A DNA stretch of 64,000 nucleotides from positions 4,178,501-4,242,500 of the forward strand of contig NC_014376.1 in the NCBI RefSeq assembly GCF_000144625.1. The letters are read 5' to 3'. Position 1 is the first letter of the stretch, and each line of letters starts with the position of its first letter. The notes beneath the pieces are model-generated. The model had not been told where the DNA came from and searched no databases. It saw only the letters and a list, made by a program, of their open reading frames with translations. The DNA is from [Clostridium] saccharolyticum WM1. Its GTDB lineage: Bacteria > Bacillota > Clostridia > Lachnospirales > Lachnospiraceae. Below are positions 9,592 to 17,295 of this stretch, piece after piece. Both the position numbers and the translations under genes were made by a program.

Positions 9592-10893
9592 TTACATTGT
9601 CATTTTAAATTCTTGGTTCTCGTGGTCATCTTCTTTTTGACCGACAGCCAGTTTTTTCTTTCTGCGTGTGCTTGGTGTAATAGTTGTGGTAGCATCTCTT
9701 ACAGGAGGGGACTCACCAAGAGATTCCACAGAACGACCAAGGCTGACAATATCACTCCCAAGGGTAGCAAGCTGATGAGTATCCAAAGTAAAACCGTCCA
9801 GTTTATGCTGGGTAGCTTCAACTTGGGCAGAGAAAAGGAACGCTCTTTCTTGCTCCCAGCCTGTGATAAGGTCTGCTGTATCTGCGACAGGCTCTTGCTG
9901 ATTTTCTCCAACTCCGTCCTCGTGGGTAGGTTGTTCATCTGCGTTTTGATGCTGTGGTTCTGCTGTTGCAAGGCTTTCAGTTGGCTCTTCATCGTGATTA
10001 AAATCTCGAATAGCTCGTCCAAGTCCTGCTGTGTCAGGGGACAGGGATTGGCTGTCGGTGGTGGTGATGGTGGTGCTGATTTGTTCCTCTGTTTGAGTTC
10101 TTCCAGTGATAATTTTCTGTCTGATTCGTAGCTCAAGCTCCATCCTCTCTTTCAAATATTTTGTTTCGTGCAAGCGGTCATCTCTGCACTTCATGCCTTT
10201 GGGTGTTGTGTAGGTTATGCTTTTCCTGCTGTCCGCCCACTTGACTGAGTAGCCCTCAAACTCCATCAGCTCAACAAACTGCGCCTTGCTGACAGCGTAT
10301 TTCATGCACTCGTCAATGGTATTCATCAACCGCATTTTCCAACTTTCGCCCTTGGCGGCTGCGTGGTATTCCGCAACGCTCATAGATTTGGTGCGGTCAA
10401 ATTTTGGTTTTGGCTTACAAATCTCGAAGCCATATTCCATGCACAGTCTGTCATTGAGCTGTCGTATCGGTTCTATCTCGGGGGTGCTGATGTGAAACTT
10501 TCTGCCTGTTTCCAAGGCAACAGAGTTGATAATAAAGTGGGAATGTATATGGTCGCGGTCGGTGTGGGTGCAGATTAACACCTCGTAATCTTTGAAATGC
10601 TCAGCAAGCTTGACCGCCATTTCGTGTGCAAGCTTAGGTGGAACATCTTCGCCCTTGGGGAAGGACTGTACCATGTGGTAGTACATTCTTCCACTGTCCT
10701 TGCCGTGTAACAGCTTGGTGTTGATAAATTCGTGGTAGACCGTTTGGGGAGAACAGTTCAGCCCAGACACCAAACGTTCCCCCTCGCACAAGGTCTTTTC
10801 AGTTTTCATGGCATAGTTCATCACCGCAGACATACTGGCTCGTGACTGCTTTTTCTTAAACTTAGCAAAGCTGACAATGGCTATGCTGACCAC
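9592..10893 (-). CDS. relaxase / mobilization nuclease (MobA-like, TnpZ position)
   Basis: Nicks the element at oriT and leads the strand into a recipient. 433 residues if counted from GTG 10893. HUH motif HTDRDHIHSHF at about residues 110-120; candidate nucleophile Tyr in MSAVMNYAM (~27). The C-terminal third is low-complexity Thr/Gln/Glu-rich and encodes a second gene in another frame (9699-10136). The start is uncertain: the GTG at 10893 overlaps the AGGAGG (10898-10893) itself, whereas the codon at ideal spacing is ATA at 10884 (reading then begins ATA-A-I-V-S-F). It overlaps the mobC stop by 13 bases (from GTG), so the two are coupled. Confidence 0.9.
   Translation of the reverse strand: MVSIAIVSFAKFKKKQSRASMSAVMNYAMKTEKTLCEGERLVSGLNCSPQTVYHEFINTKLLHGKDSGRMYYHMVQSFPKGEDVPPKLAHEMAVKLAEHFKDYEVLICTHTDRDHIHSHFIINSVALETGRKFHISTPEIEPIRQLNDRLCMEYGFEICKPKPKFDRTKSMSVAEYHAAAKGESWKMRLMNTIDECMKYAVSKAQFVELMEFEGYSVKWADSRKSITYTTPKGMKCRDDRLHETKYLKERMELELRIRQKIITGRTQTEEQISTTITTTDSQSLSPDTAGLGRAIRDFNHDEEPTESLATAEPQHQNADEQPTHEDGVGENQQEPVADTADLITGWEQERAFLFSAQVEATQHKLDGFTLDTHQLATLGSDIVSLGRSVESLGESPPVRDATTTITPSTRRKKKLAVGQKEDDHENQEFKMTM
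9699..10136 (-). CDS. MobB-like membrane protein nested in the relaxase gene (different frame)
   Basis: An open frame of 145 codons lies wholly inside the relaxase gene. Start TTG at 10136, with AGAGAGGA six bases upstream. The product looks like a real protein: charged N-terminus, Pro-rich stretch (APPSPPPTANPCP, 21-33), a long coiled-coil (about 35-95), a basic patch (PKLKL), and one strong membrane helix at about 112-142 (WTVLLWILISLLPLGVIL). The relaxase frame over the same DNA is hydrophilic and low-complexity, so the hydrophobic helix is not a by-product of a conserved relaxase domain. Plasmid RSF1010 has the same layout: membrane-associated MobB nested in mobA. The homology to MobB is by arrangement and topology only. 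Confidence 0.62.
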   Translation of the reverse strand: MSYESDRKLSLEELKQRNKSAPPSPPPTANPCPLTQQDLDELFEILITMKSQLKALQQQNHSIKTQMNNLPTRTELEKISKSLSQIQQTLSQAGSKKERSFSLPKLKLPSINWTVLLWILISLLPLGVILSALVVLWNLLVSPLL

Positions 10894-11195
10894 CTCCTAC
10901 GCTCTAAAATCTCTTGTATGCTCTGATTGATTTGGGTAAAACACTCCAGTGTTTCCGTTAAATTTATAGCTTGCACTCTGCCCATATTCGCAAGGGTGGT
11001 AAGCTGATTGAGGTTTCTACCCACGGCTTTTAGCTCCTTGAGTACCTCTGCGAGGTCAGTAATAATGACTATTTCCTTGCCGAGGCAGGTGGCAGTGACA
11101 TAGTCGGTGAGGGTCTTATTTGCCCTCTTTGCTTTGCGGTGGATTTTCTCTAAATTCTCGGGGGTAATTCTTAGATTGAGTCTTGCATTTTTCAT
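10881..11195 (-). CDS. mobC: MobC-family relaxosome accessory protein
   Basis: Assists the relaxase at oriT, probably by binding and opening DNA. 104 residues from ATG 11195 (AGGAG eight bases upstream). N-terminal ribbon-helix-helix-like segment (LNLRITPENLEKIHRKAKRA) followed by the MobC block (VGRNLNQLTTLANMGRVQ) with the characteristic G-x-N-L-N-Q. Overlaps the relaxase 3' neighbour and shares its transcript. The DNA immediately upstream (11215-11490) is the likely oriT region. Confidence 0.88.
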   Translation of the reverse strand: MKNARLNLRITPENLEKIHRKAKRANKTLTDYVTATCLGKEIVIITDLAEVLKELKAVGRNLNQLTTLANMGRVQAINLTETLECFTQINQSIQEILERRRWSA

Positions 11196-11214
11196 TCGAT
11201 ATGCTCCTTTCATC

Positions 11215-11490
11215 GTTACTAAATGGGTGCGGGTACTCCCGCCCAGCTGCATCGGCGTGTAGCCGAATGCGATGCTGGCTCTCTCCGAGGAGAGAAAGTG
11301 GTAGCGGTAATCTTTGCGGTTCAAGGGGTAACTGGCAGAGAAGAAAAATGTCGGCACTTGCTCGCTTGGTGGCTGTTTTTGAAGATATGGTGGTGTTATG
11401 CCATCCCATCGTGAATCTCGCCACACAGTGTTAAACAGAGGGCAACGATGGCGCTTGGTTTGTCGCCACGAAGTGCCGATAGGGTCAAGA
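11215..11490. other. candidate oriT region
   Basis: A 276-base non-coding stretch upstream of mobC with several inverted repeats: hairpin TCGGC-GTGTA-GCCGA at 11252-11266, hairpin CTCTC-CGAG-GAGAG near 11279-11292, and a distant perfect pair TCGGCACTT (11352-11360) / AAGTGCCGA (11471-11479). Hairpins next to mobC are typical of mobilization origins. The nic site cannot be assigned by eye; AAGTGCCG is only loosely like the AAGTGCG core of MOBP/MOBQ sites. Confidence 0.4.
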
Positions 11491-11491
11491 A

Positions 11492-12493
11492 TTATGACAC
11501 ACGCTTTTGGTCGGCACTATCGTCACCAATTCTAACGATTTCTATAATTCTTTTCCCATTGCTACGTCGTGCAAAGCCCAGTATTCCAAGCTTTTCAAAG
11601 CTTTTGGATAACCGCTTGATATTTTTGGAGATGGATTTGTTCGAAAAATCATCGTCACTTATTTGATTAAGCAGGGTCGATAATTCCGTGGCATTTCCAA
11701 TGTAGCTATCCTTATCACACATAAAAATTTCTACTGCTTTGATAAAACTTAAATCCTTTAGATTGCTTTCTGAGAGACTGTCTGAAAGCTTAATCCAGAT
11801 ATTATCTTCACTGCGTTCCAGCTCCAATTCCCGACTTTCAATATCTCTACCAACACAAGAAAGGGTTGCTGTTTTTTCACCACGCTTACTTTGACTTAGT
11901 GTAAACATGGTATCCACTGCTCCCTGCAAACCCGTTGAGCCTGTGATCTGATTGAACACATCACCATCTTTTTGTTTTCTAAAATGGTGAATGAGTAAAA
12001 TAGCAATCTTGTATTCGTCGGCAAGCTTTTTGAGAATTGTCAAATCAGAGTAATCATTGGAGTAGGTGCTTTCTGTATTGGGACTGCGAATTGTTTGCAG
12101 GGTATCAATGATAATCAGTTTTGTGTCTTGATGTTCTGCAATAAAATTTCTGATGCGAGTTTCCAGCTCACCACCTAATTTTGAAACCTCTGTACAGAAA
12201 TGAACATTGTTTGGAGCTTCGTCTGTAATTTCTAAAAGCCTGTTTTGAATACGAATTTCATTATCTTCATAACAGAGATAAAGCGTGGTGCACCTTGTGG
12301 TTTCATATCCCCAAACAGCTTCGCCCTTGGCAACAGCGATACTAAGCCAAAGCGCAAGCCAGCTTTTTCCCACCTTTGCTGAACCCGCAAGAAGTGTAAG
12401 CCCGATAGGAATTAAATCTTTGATGATGAAAGGGATTTCCCTAACTTCTTTAGACAGTAATTCTTCTCCTGTGATGGTGTTAAACTTCTTCAT
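11492..12493 (-). CDS. RepA-like AAA ATPase (hexameric helicase type, AAA_25)
   Basis: RecA-fold ATPase of the RSF1010 RepA kind, likely a replicative helicase of the element. 333 residues from ATG 12493 (AGGAG five bases upstream). Walker A LLAGSAKVGKSWLALWL (residues ~33-49), Walker B KLIIIDTLQTIRSP, then ILLIHHFRKQKDGD and a conserved GSTGLQGAVDTMFTL segment. C-terminal winged-helix-like part (LSTLLNQISDDDFSNKSISK). Its upstream region holds an array of short direct repeats. In mobilizable elements such proteins pair with relaxase-initiated replication; replication in this element is an inference. Confidence 0.82.
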   Translation of the reverse strand: MKKFNTITGEELLSKEVREIPFIIKDLIPIGLTLLAGSAKVGKSWLALWLSIAVAKGEAVWGYETTRCTTLYLCYEDNEIRIQNRLLEITDEAPNNVHFCTEVSKLGGELETRIRNFIAEHQDTKLIIIDTLQTIRSPNTESTYSNDYSDLTILKKLADEYKIAILLIHHFRKQKDGDVFNQITGSTGLQGAVDTMFTLSQSKRGEKTATLSCVGRDIESRELELERSEDNIWIKLSDSLSESNLKDLSFIKAVEIFMCDKDSYIGNATELSTLLNQISDDDFSNKSISKNIKRLSKSFEKLGILGFARRSNGKRIIEIVRIGDDSADQKRVS

Positions 12494-12506
12494 TTGCTCT
12501 CCTTTC

Positions 12507-12710
12507 AAATAGATGTTGTAAGATTGATAGCTATCATCTATCAAAAGCATACAGCAACTATTGCAAGTTGTAAATAGATGTGGTACAATAAATTATACAT
12601 TCTCTATTTATCAAGTTGGGATTATCTATTTTCGTAAACTCTCTATTTTTTGCGATGCTATTGTCTATTACAAAAACACTTTCTATTTTTGTGTTTTGCA
12701 TCATCTATTT
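12507..12710. repeat. iteron array of TCTATTT heptamers in the divergent repA / DUF6076 region
   Basis: Direct copies of TCTATTT start at 12603, 12625, 12642, 12664 (one mismatch, TCTATTA), 12682 and 12704. Spacings are 22, 17, 22, 18 and 22 bases, so pairs recur every 39-40 bases. Inverted copies (AAATAGATG, complement of CATCTATTT) occur at 12507-12515 and 12572-12580; the last direct copy is also CATCTATTT. AT-rich setting beside a RepA-like ATPase suggests a replication origin, or an operator array for both divergent genes. Confidence 0.65.
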
Positions 12711-12733
12711 CATGTTTAAAGGGGTGAGCTTGT

Positions 12734-13939
12734 ATGTTTACTTTTACAGCAAATTTTAAGGACAACGATATTTATTTGGAAGGCAAAAAAGCCTTTTTGA
12801 CTAATGAGGTTTTGGTAGAAATATTAAACTCCAAGGTGCCTAATTTGAAAGGCTGCAGAGAAACTTTAGTAAGGGAGCTTCCTCAGCTTGACCTATTTGG
12901 GAATATGGAAATTTTCAGAATAGAACAATACAACTCCCATGTGCAGAAAGCACAGGGAGCGATGCGACTCATAGATCAATATTTTAATCAGCTATCCATT
13001 GCCAGCCATATTGCAAGCAGTAGTCAGCTGCACTCAGAAAAATTAGTTGATGTATTAAACACAAAGCCTTGGATATGGGAAACAGGCGATACCGATGAAG
13101 TGGAAGACGAGCTTTTATATAGCGATGATTTTTCAAATGAATATGGGTTTAATCATTATGTAGATTCCGATTGCGGAGAAGACAGACATAATTTTTATAT
13201 TACGAAATTTGAGCCGTGGGATTTAAAAGAGGAGCTTTTTGATTATGAAATGTCTGCTGATTTGGAGACACTGAATACAGATATAAAAAATCTATTTGAA
13301 CGCTATATCACTTTTATTGATGATATTTTGCGTGTGAAGGAAGTGTATGTTGATTTTATAGACAACTACTTAAATGCAGAGCATAAGTTCTTGGATAATA
13401 GTGTTTTAGCAGAACGATTTACCGTTTTTCTGAAAAAATATGATAGTTTAAAAACAACACCATATTTGAATTTTACTTCGGGATACGGTATGTTTTCTCA
13501 TTCTGTTTTGGCAGATGAGAAAGGGAAATCAATTCTTTGCAAAACATATAAGTTCCAGTCACTGGGAGCATTTTTATATTACGATTTATTTAGTGGCATC
13601 GAAACAAACTACCTGCCAAAGAGATGTGAGAACTGCAGTCAGTATTTCCTCATTCAATCTGGTAAGTATACCGACTACTGCGAACGCACTGCACCACAGG
13701 ACAACACCAAAACCTGCCGAGAGGTTGGTGCAAGAAAGCGATATGATGATAAATGCAAAAATGACCCTGTATGGCAAGGCTATAACCGTGCATACAAGGC
13801 GCATTATGCAAGATATATGAAAAAGAAAATGACGGTTTCTGAATTTGAGCAGTGGGCAAGCTGGGCAATCCAGTGGCGTACAAAAGCCGAAAATGATGAA
13901 ATTAACATTGAGGAATATTTGTCGGAGATTAAGAAATAG
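12734..13939 (+). CDS. DUF6076 family protein
   Basis: 401-residue protein of unknown function common in Lachnospiraceae mobile elements. The N-terminal ~290 residues are acidic and mostly helical. The C-terminal part has a zinc-finger-like block RCENCSQYF ... YCERTAP ... KTCREVGARKRY (CxxC with two later Cys) followed by a basic helix-rich tail (YNRAYKAHYARYMKKKM), a layout suggesting nucleic-acid binding. GGGGTGAG precedes the ATG. It is transcribed away from repA across the iteron array and ends at a strong two-way terminator. The DUF assignment is from recognition of the C-terminal block. Confidence 0.7.
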   Translation: MFTFTANFKDNDIYLEGKKAFLTNEVLVEILNSKVPNLKGCRETLVRELPQLDLFGNMEIFRIEQYNSHVQKAQGAMRLIDQYFNQLSIASHIASSSQLHSEKLVDVLNTKPWIWETGDTDEVEDELLYSDDFSNEYGFNHYVDSDCGEDRHNFYITKFEPWDLKEELFDYEMSADLETLNTDIKNLFERYITFIDDILRVKEVYVDFIDNYLNAEHKFLDNSVLAERFTVFLKKYDSLKTTPYLNFTSGYGMFSHSVLADEKGKSILCKTYKFQSLGAFLYYDLFSGIETNYLPKRCENCSQYFLIQSGKYTDYCERTAPQDNTKTCREVGARKRYDDKCKNDPVWQGYNRAYKAHYARYMKKKMTVSEFEQWASWAIQWRTKAENDEINIEEYLSEIKK

Positions 13940-13985
13940 AACAAGGTGACGGTATGGCTGGTACCGTCACCTTGTTCTTGTTTTA
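13939..13985. terminator. bidirectional terminator between convergent genes
   Basis: GAACAAGGTGACGGTA (13939-13954) pairs perfectly with TACCGTCACCTTGTTC (13962-13977), followed by TTGTTTT on the plus strand. It separates the convergent DUF6076 and DUF6550 genes. Confidence 0.8.
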
Positions 13986-13989
13986 ATAT

Positions 13990-14559
13990 TTAATCCATGA
14001 TACCGATCATTTTATTGATGTCCCCATCGCCGTCTACAAAGGTGCCACCGCCCATGCTGCCAATTTTGTTGCCGTTCTCGTACATTCCCTCGCAGTAGAT
14101 AACCTCATTCTCGCCCATATCGTCTACCCAGCCGAAGCCTAAGAAGTAGCTTTGCTTTTGACCATTTACGATACGGGTATCTCCCATCTGGGGCTCACAG
14201 GTCTTGGTTGTGATGGTGTTTTTTGATGGTGCATGTGTGGGGGTAGGGTTATCCCTTTGGGGACTGCTCTCCGTCAAAATTCCCTTGCTGTCAGCTGTAG
14301 TTGGTGGCTCAAAATTGGTTTCTGTAAGGGTGCTGTCATGTGATGTGTTTTGGGTGCTGATTATTGGGCTTTCGTCCGCAACAACGGCTTTATTTTCTGC
14401 GGGTGGGGTGTTATCCCTAATGCTCTCTGTAAGTGCCGATACTGGGCGACTGTCGGGCTGATTTGGTGGTATTGGTGGTTGCCAGTGATAGGCTGTTACC
14501 GTCAGAGAAAAAATCGTGAGCATGGATGCTGTAAGTATGATTTTAGTTTTCTTCTTCAT
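13990..14559 (-). CDS. secreted/membrane-anchored DUF6550-like protein
   Basis: 189 residues from ATG 14559 (AGGAGG nine bases upstream). N-terminal signal or anchor (MKKKTKIILTASMLTIFSLT), a long Pro/Thr/Ser-rich linker (residues ~25-115), and a compact C-terminal domain (GFGWVDDMGENEVIYCEGMY ... GNKIGSMGG). It resembles the DUF6550 proteins often found in Firmicutes conjugative elements; function unknown, probably exported. The start overlaps the end of the upstream gene by 17 bases, so the two are one transcript. Confidence 0.65.
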   Translation of the reverse strand: MKKKTKIILTASMLTIFSLTVTAYHWQPPIPPNQPDSRPVSALTESIRDNTPPAENKAVVADESPIISTQNTSHDSTLTETNFEPPTTADSKGILTESSPQRDNPTPTHAPSKNTITTKTCEPQMGDTRIVNGQKQSYFLGFGWVDDMGENEVIYCEGMYENGNKIGSMGGGTFVDGDGDINKMIGIMD

Positions 14560-14869
14560 TTTTCTGCACCTCCTGCGGCATAAAAGAATTCCCACAGTTT
14601 TGAGAGTCTATCTCAGCACTGTGGGAACTGTAGTTTTGTAATTCAGTTGTCAGTTCAAAGCCTAATTTGAAACCTTGAATAAAACTCGCCTTGCTTTGGT
14701 AATTGCAAATCATTTCTAATGCATCAATGATTCGTAGTACAGCTTTTCCGTCTGCTTCTGCAAGTTTGCTGATCAAATCCTTATTGCTTTCTTCAACGGA
14801 AAGCATACGATTTGTAAAGTCTTGCTTGTTACAGAAACTGTGGTATAGGTCATCAAATCGTTTTGGCAT
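14543..14869 (-). CDS. small DUF6809-like protein of the mobile element
   Basis: 108 residues from ATG 14869 (GGAGGG eight bases upstream). All-helical and charged, with a conserved-looking ASFIQGFKLGFELTTEL segment near residue 65, resembling DUF6809 proteins. No signal peptide or membrane helix. The last 17 bases overlap the following DUF6550-like gene. Unknown function; common companion in these elements. Confidence 0.6.
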   Translation of the reverse strand: MPKRFDDLYHSFCNKQDFTNRMLSVEESNKDLISKLAEADGKAVLRIIDALEMICNYQSKASFIQGFKLGFELTTELQNYSSHSAEIDSQNCGNSFMPQEVQKNEEEN

Positions 14870-14996
14870 ATTTTCGCCCTCCTTTAGCAACACAAGATAC
14901 CACATTAAGATTCAGAAGTCTACACTAATATACTAATGAGTATTGACTTTTGCATTTGCAGTAGTATCATAGTATTATATGGAAGGAAGTGACAAT

Positions 14997-15518
14997 ATGG
15001 ATAAAAAAATTAGTTTTGAAGTTGATGGCGACATATACGAAAAGTTTTGCATGGCACTATCTTTGAATACCGAAGATAAGAATTTGGCTATTCAAAACTG
15101 TATGAAACTTTACATTGCTAACGCTTTTGAAAAGGCATCGCAAATATATCATACAAAATCAAACACCAGACAATCCATAAATTCAGATAAAGACTTTTTT
15201 GGAAAGGCCAATAACCGAATTCCGGTTTGGGCATTAAAACCAGAACAGTATAATCACAAAATTATAAAAGCCTATTTTACAGCATTGGCTATAGCAGATG
15301 AAGCTACTATTGGTATGATGGAAAATCTTTGTAGCGACAAGGAGCATCCTGAATTATATGTTCCAACATTTAAGAGCAACTATGCTCAGATGAAGATTGA
15401 TGGTGCAAAAAGTCATGGAAAAGTGTTTGAAGATAACGGAGAACAGGTGTGGATTTGGAATGAAGTGGAAGACACTTTATTGAAATATAAATCAAGTTTT
15501 TATAATGGCGAGGTGTAA
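14997..15518 (+). CDS. hypothetical protein with ribbon-helix-helix-like N-terminus, partner of DUF262 gene
   Basis: 173 residues from ATG 14997 (GGAAGGAAG upstream). Residues 1-45 (KKISFEVDGDIYEKFCMALS then a helix ending YIANAFEKAS) look like a short beta strand plus two helices, as in ribbon-helix-helix DNA-binding proteins. The C-terminal ~100 residues form a separate domain (RIPVWALKPEQYNHKII; SHGKVFEDNGEQVWIWNEV). The stop is two bases before the start of the DUF262 gene, so they are co-translated. I do not recognise the family. It may regulate, or provide specificity to, its partner. Confidence 0.75.
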   Translation: MDKKISFEVDGDIYEKFCMALSLNTEDKNLAIQNCMKLYIANAFEKASQIYHTKSNTRQSINSDKDFFGKANNRIPVWALKPEQYNHKIIKAYFTALAIADEATIGMMENLCSDKEHPELYVPTFKSNYAQMKIDGAKSHGKVFEDNGEQVWIWNEVEDTLLKYKSSFYNGEV

Positions 15519-15520
15519 AA

Positions 15521-17218
15521 ATGAGCAACTTATTTGACAACAGTATTAGCATATATGAAGCCATGGAACATATTAATGGCGGAAAATATGTTATGCCTGC
15601 ATTTCAGCGTCAATATGTTTGGAGTATCGAACAAATCGAAAAGCTATGGGACTCCATATTACTTGACTATCCCATTGCTACTTTTCTTTTTTGGCATGTA
15701 AATGATGATAATGTAAGTTGGGACACCTACTTTTGCAACTTTTTATCGTCCATCACTTTTGATAGTCGAAAACAAGCGGATAGTGTGAATTATGAGTTGA
15801 GCGGTATAGACGTTTCAAGGACGGATACTGCTGTTTTAGATGGTCAGCAAAGGTTAACATCTCTCTATTTATCACTATTTGGTGAAGCATCGTTTAGGCC
15901 AAAGAATGCAAGAAAAAAGACAGGCAGTAAGATTATTGCTAAACTCTTGATTGAATTGAATAAAAATAAAATTACTGTCGATGAGGAAGAGTATAATAGC
16001 AAAAAATTCGATATAAGGTTTAGCGACAAAGCTGGTAAATCCAGTCCAACGCAGTTTGAAATCAGGACTATTTTAGAGCCTAAATTCCAAGATGCATCGA
16101 GACGAGATGCAGCTATTGAGGAAGCAATAGCAAATGTACCTGCGGACAGTAAGCAATATGCCAGAGATATTCTGTACAAGCTATATGCCAAAGTTTTTGA
16201 AGAAAAGTTGATACGCTATACTGAGATATCAGACATGAAGCAGGATGATGCTCTGGAGATGTTTGTCAGATTTAATAGTGGCGGAAAAGCCTTGCGTAAG
16301 TCCGAAATCACTATGTCCATATTAGAAGCATACTGGCCAAGCGCAAAAACAGAATTTGGTAAACTACTGGTGAATTCTTTCGAGGGATTTGGCACGGATT
16401 TTATCATACGTTCTGCCCTGATGCTATATGGCGATGTTGTGAAATCCAATATTAATAAAAAGATTGCCGAAGAACTTAAAAACAATTGGAACTCATTTAA
16501 GAAATCCCTTAAAGATCTGGACGATGTGCTTAAAGAAATGAAAATTGATGTTAATAGATTTTCAGGTAGTTGGAACGTCCTTCTTCCCATCATATATTTT
16601 ATTTACTATAATCCTCAATATAAAGACAACACTAATGCCATTCGTGCTTATTTGATTCGAGCCATACTGTTTACATATTTCCAATCTGGTACAACCGGTA
16701 AACTACAGCAGATGAAGAGTGCCATCAATGAAAATGATTATGAAATTAGTGTGGAAATGCTTGACCAAATGAGTGATTTAAGGGTAACAGACGGCAAGGT
16801 TGAAGATGTTATCAATGCAGAAAAAGGCAGCAGAGTCGCTGGTGAGGCACTTTACTACCTTTCCCTCAATTGGATTAACAGAACATTCAAATACGAGCAA
16901 GATCATCTTCATCCGGATAGTAGGTTTGACAGCACTAAGCCCATATCAATATCCATGGAGGATTGGAGAAGATGGAGAGGCATGAGAAACAGGCTCCCTA
17001 ATCTGCACTTACTTGAGGGACGAAGTAATGGAAGTAAGAACGATATGCGATTGGTGGATTATTATAACGACATGAATGAAGAACAACAAATTGACTTTTG
17101 TAAGCAATCATTCATCCCTAATCCTAATGATGTTTCTTTGGAATTGGAGAATTTTGAAGAATTCTATGAGAAAAGGAAAGCCATTCTCACTGATAAGATC
17201 AAGAAGCTATTGGTATAA
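15521..17218 (+). CDS. DUF262/DUF1524 protein (GmrSD- or SspE-like nuclease)
   Basis: 565 residues. N-terminal DUF262: MPAFQRQYVWSIEQIEKLWD near residue 27, LDGQQRLTSLYLSL (the DGQQR motif) near residue 107, and MFVRFNSGGKALRKSEI near residue 247. C-terminal HNH-like DUF1524 region: QDHLHPDSRF near residue 460 and RNRLPNLHLLEGRSNGSKND near residue 490. Single proteins with both domains act in modification-dependent restriction (GmrSD) or phosphorothioation-linked defence (SspE). No dnd/ssp or glucosyl-DNA genes are nearby, so the trigger is unknown. It forms a tight operon with the preceding small gene and is cargo of the mobile element. Confidence 0.85.
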   Translation: MSNLFDNSISIYEAMEHINGGKYVMPAFQRQYVWSIEQIEKLWDSILLDYPIATFLFWHVNDDNVSWDTYFCNFLSSITFDSRKQADSVNYELSGIDVSRTDTAVLDGQQRLTSLYLSLFGEASFRPKNARKKTGSKIIAKLLIELNKNKITVDEEEYNSKKFDIRFSDKAGKSSPTQFEIRTILEPKFQDASRRDAAIEEAIANVPADSKQYARDILYKLYAKVFEEKLIRYTEISDMKQDDALEMFVRFNSGGKALRKSEITMSILEAYWPSAKTEFGKLLVNSFEGFGTDFIIRSALMLYGDVVKSNINKKIAEELKNNWNSFKKSLKDLDDVLKEMKIDVNRFSGSWNVLLPIIYFIYYNPQYKDNTNAIRAYLIRAILFTYFQSGTTGKLQQMKSAINENDYEISVEMLDQMSDLRVTDGKVEDVINAEKGSRVAGEALYYLSLNWINRTFKYEQDHLHPDSRFDSTKPISISMEDWRRWRGMRNRLPNLHLLEGRSNGSKNDMRLVDYYNDMNEEQQIDFCKQSFIPNPNDVSLELENFEEFYEKRKAILTDKIKKLLV

Positions 17219-17295
17219 TCTTGTGACCTCTTACCGCTTAAATGCGCGTAAATTACAAGCACTGTTATGAAATATAAACGAGAAGGGGTGTGCCC

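Noticed and set aside
11116..11424. Minus-strand frame upstream of mobC
   Set aside because: It covers the repeat-rich oriT-like region, overlaps mobC in another frame and has no ribosome site or domain.
12603..12710. Possible CRISPR array
   Set aside because: Repeat unit is only 7 bases with 10-15-base intervals; no cas genes; fits iterons.
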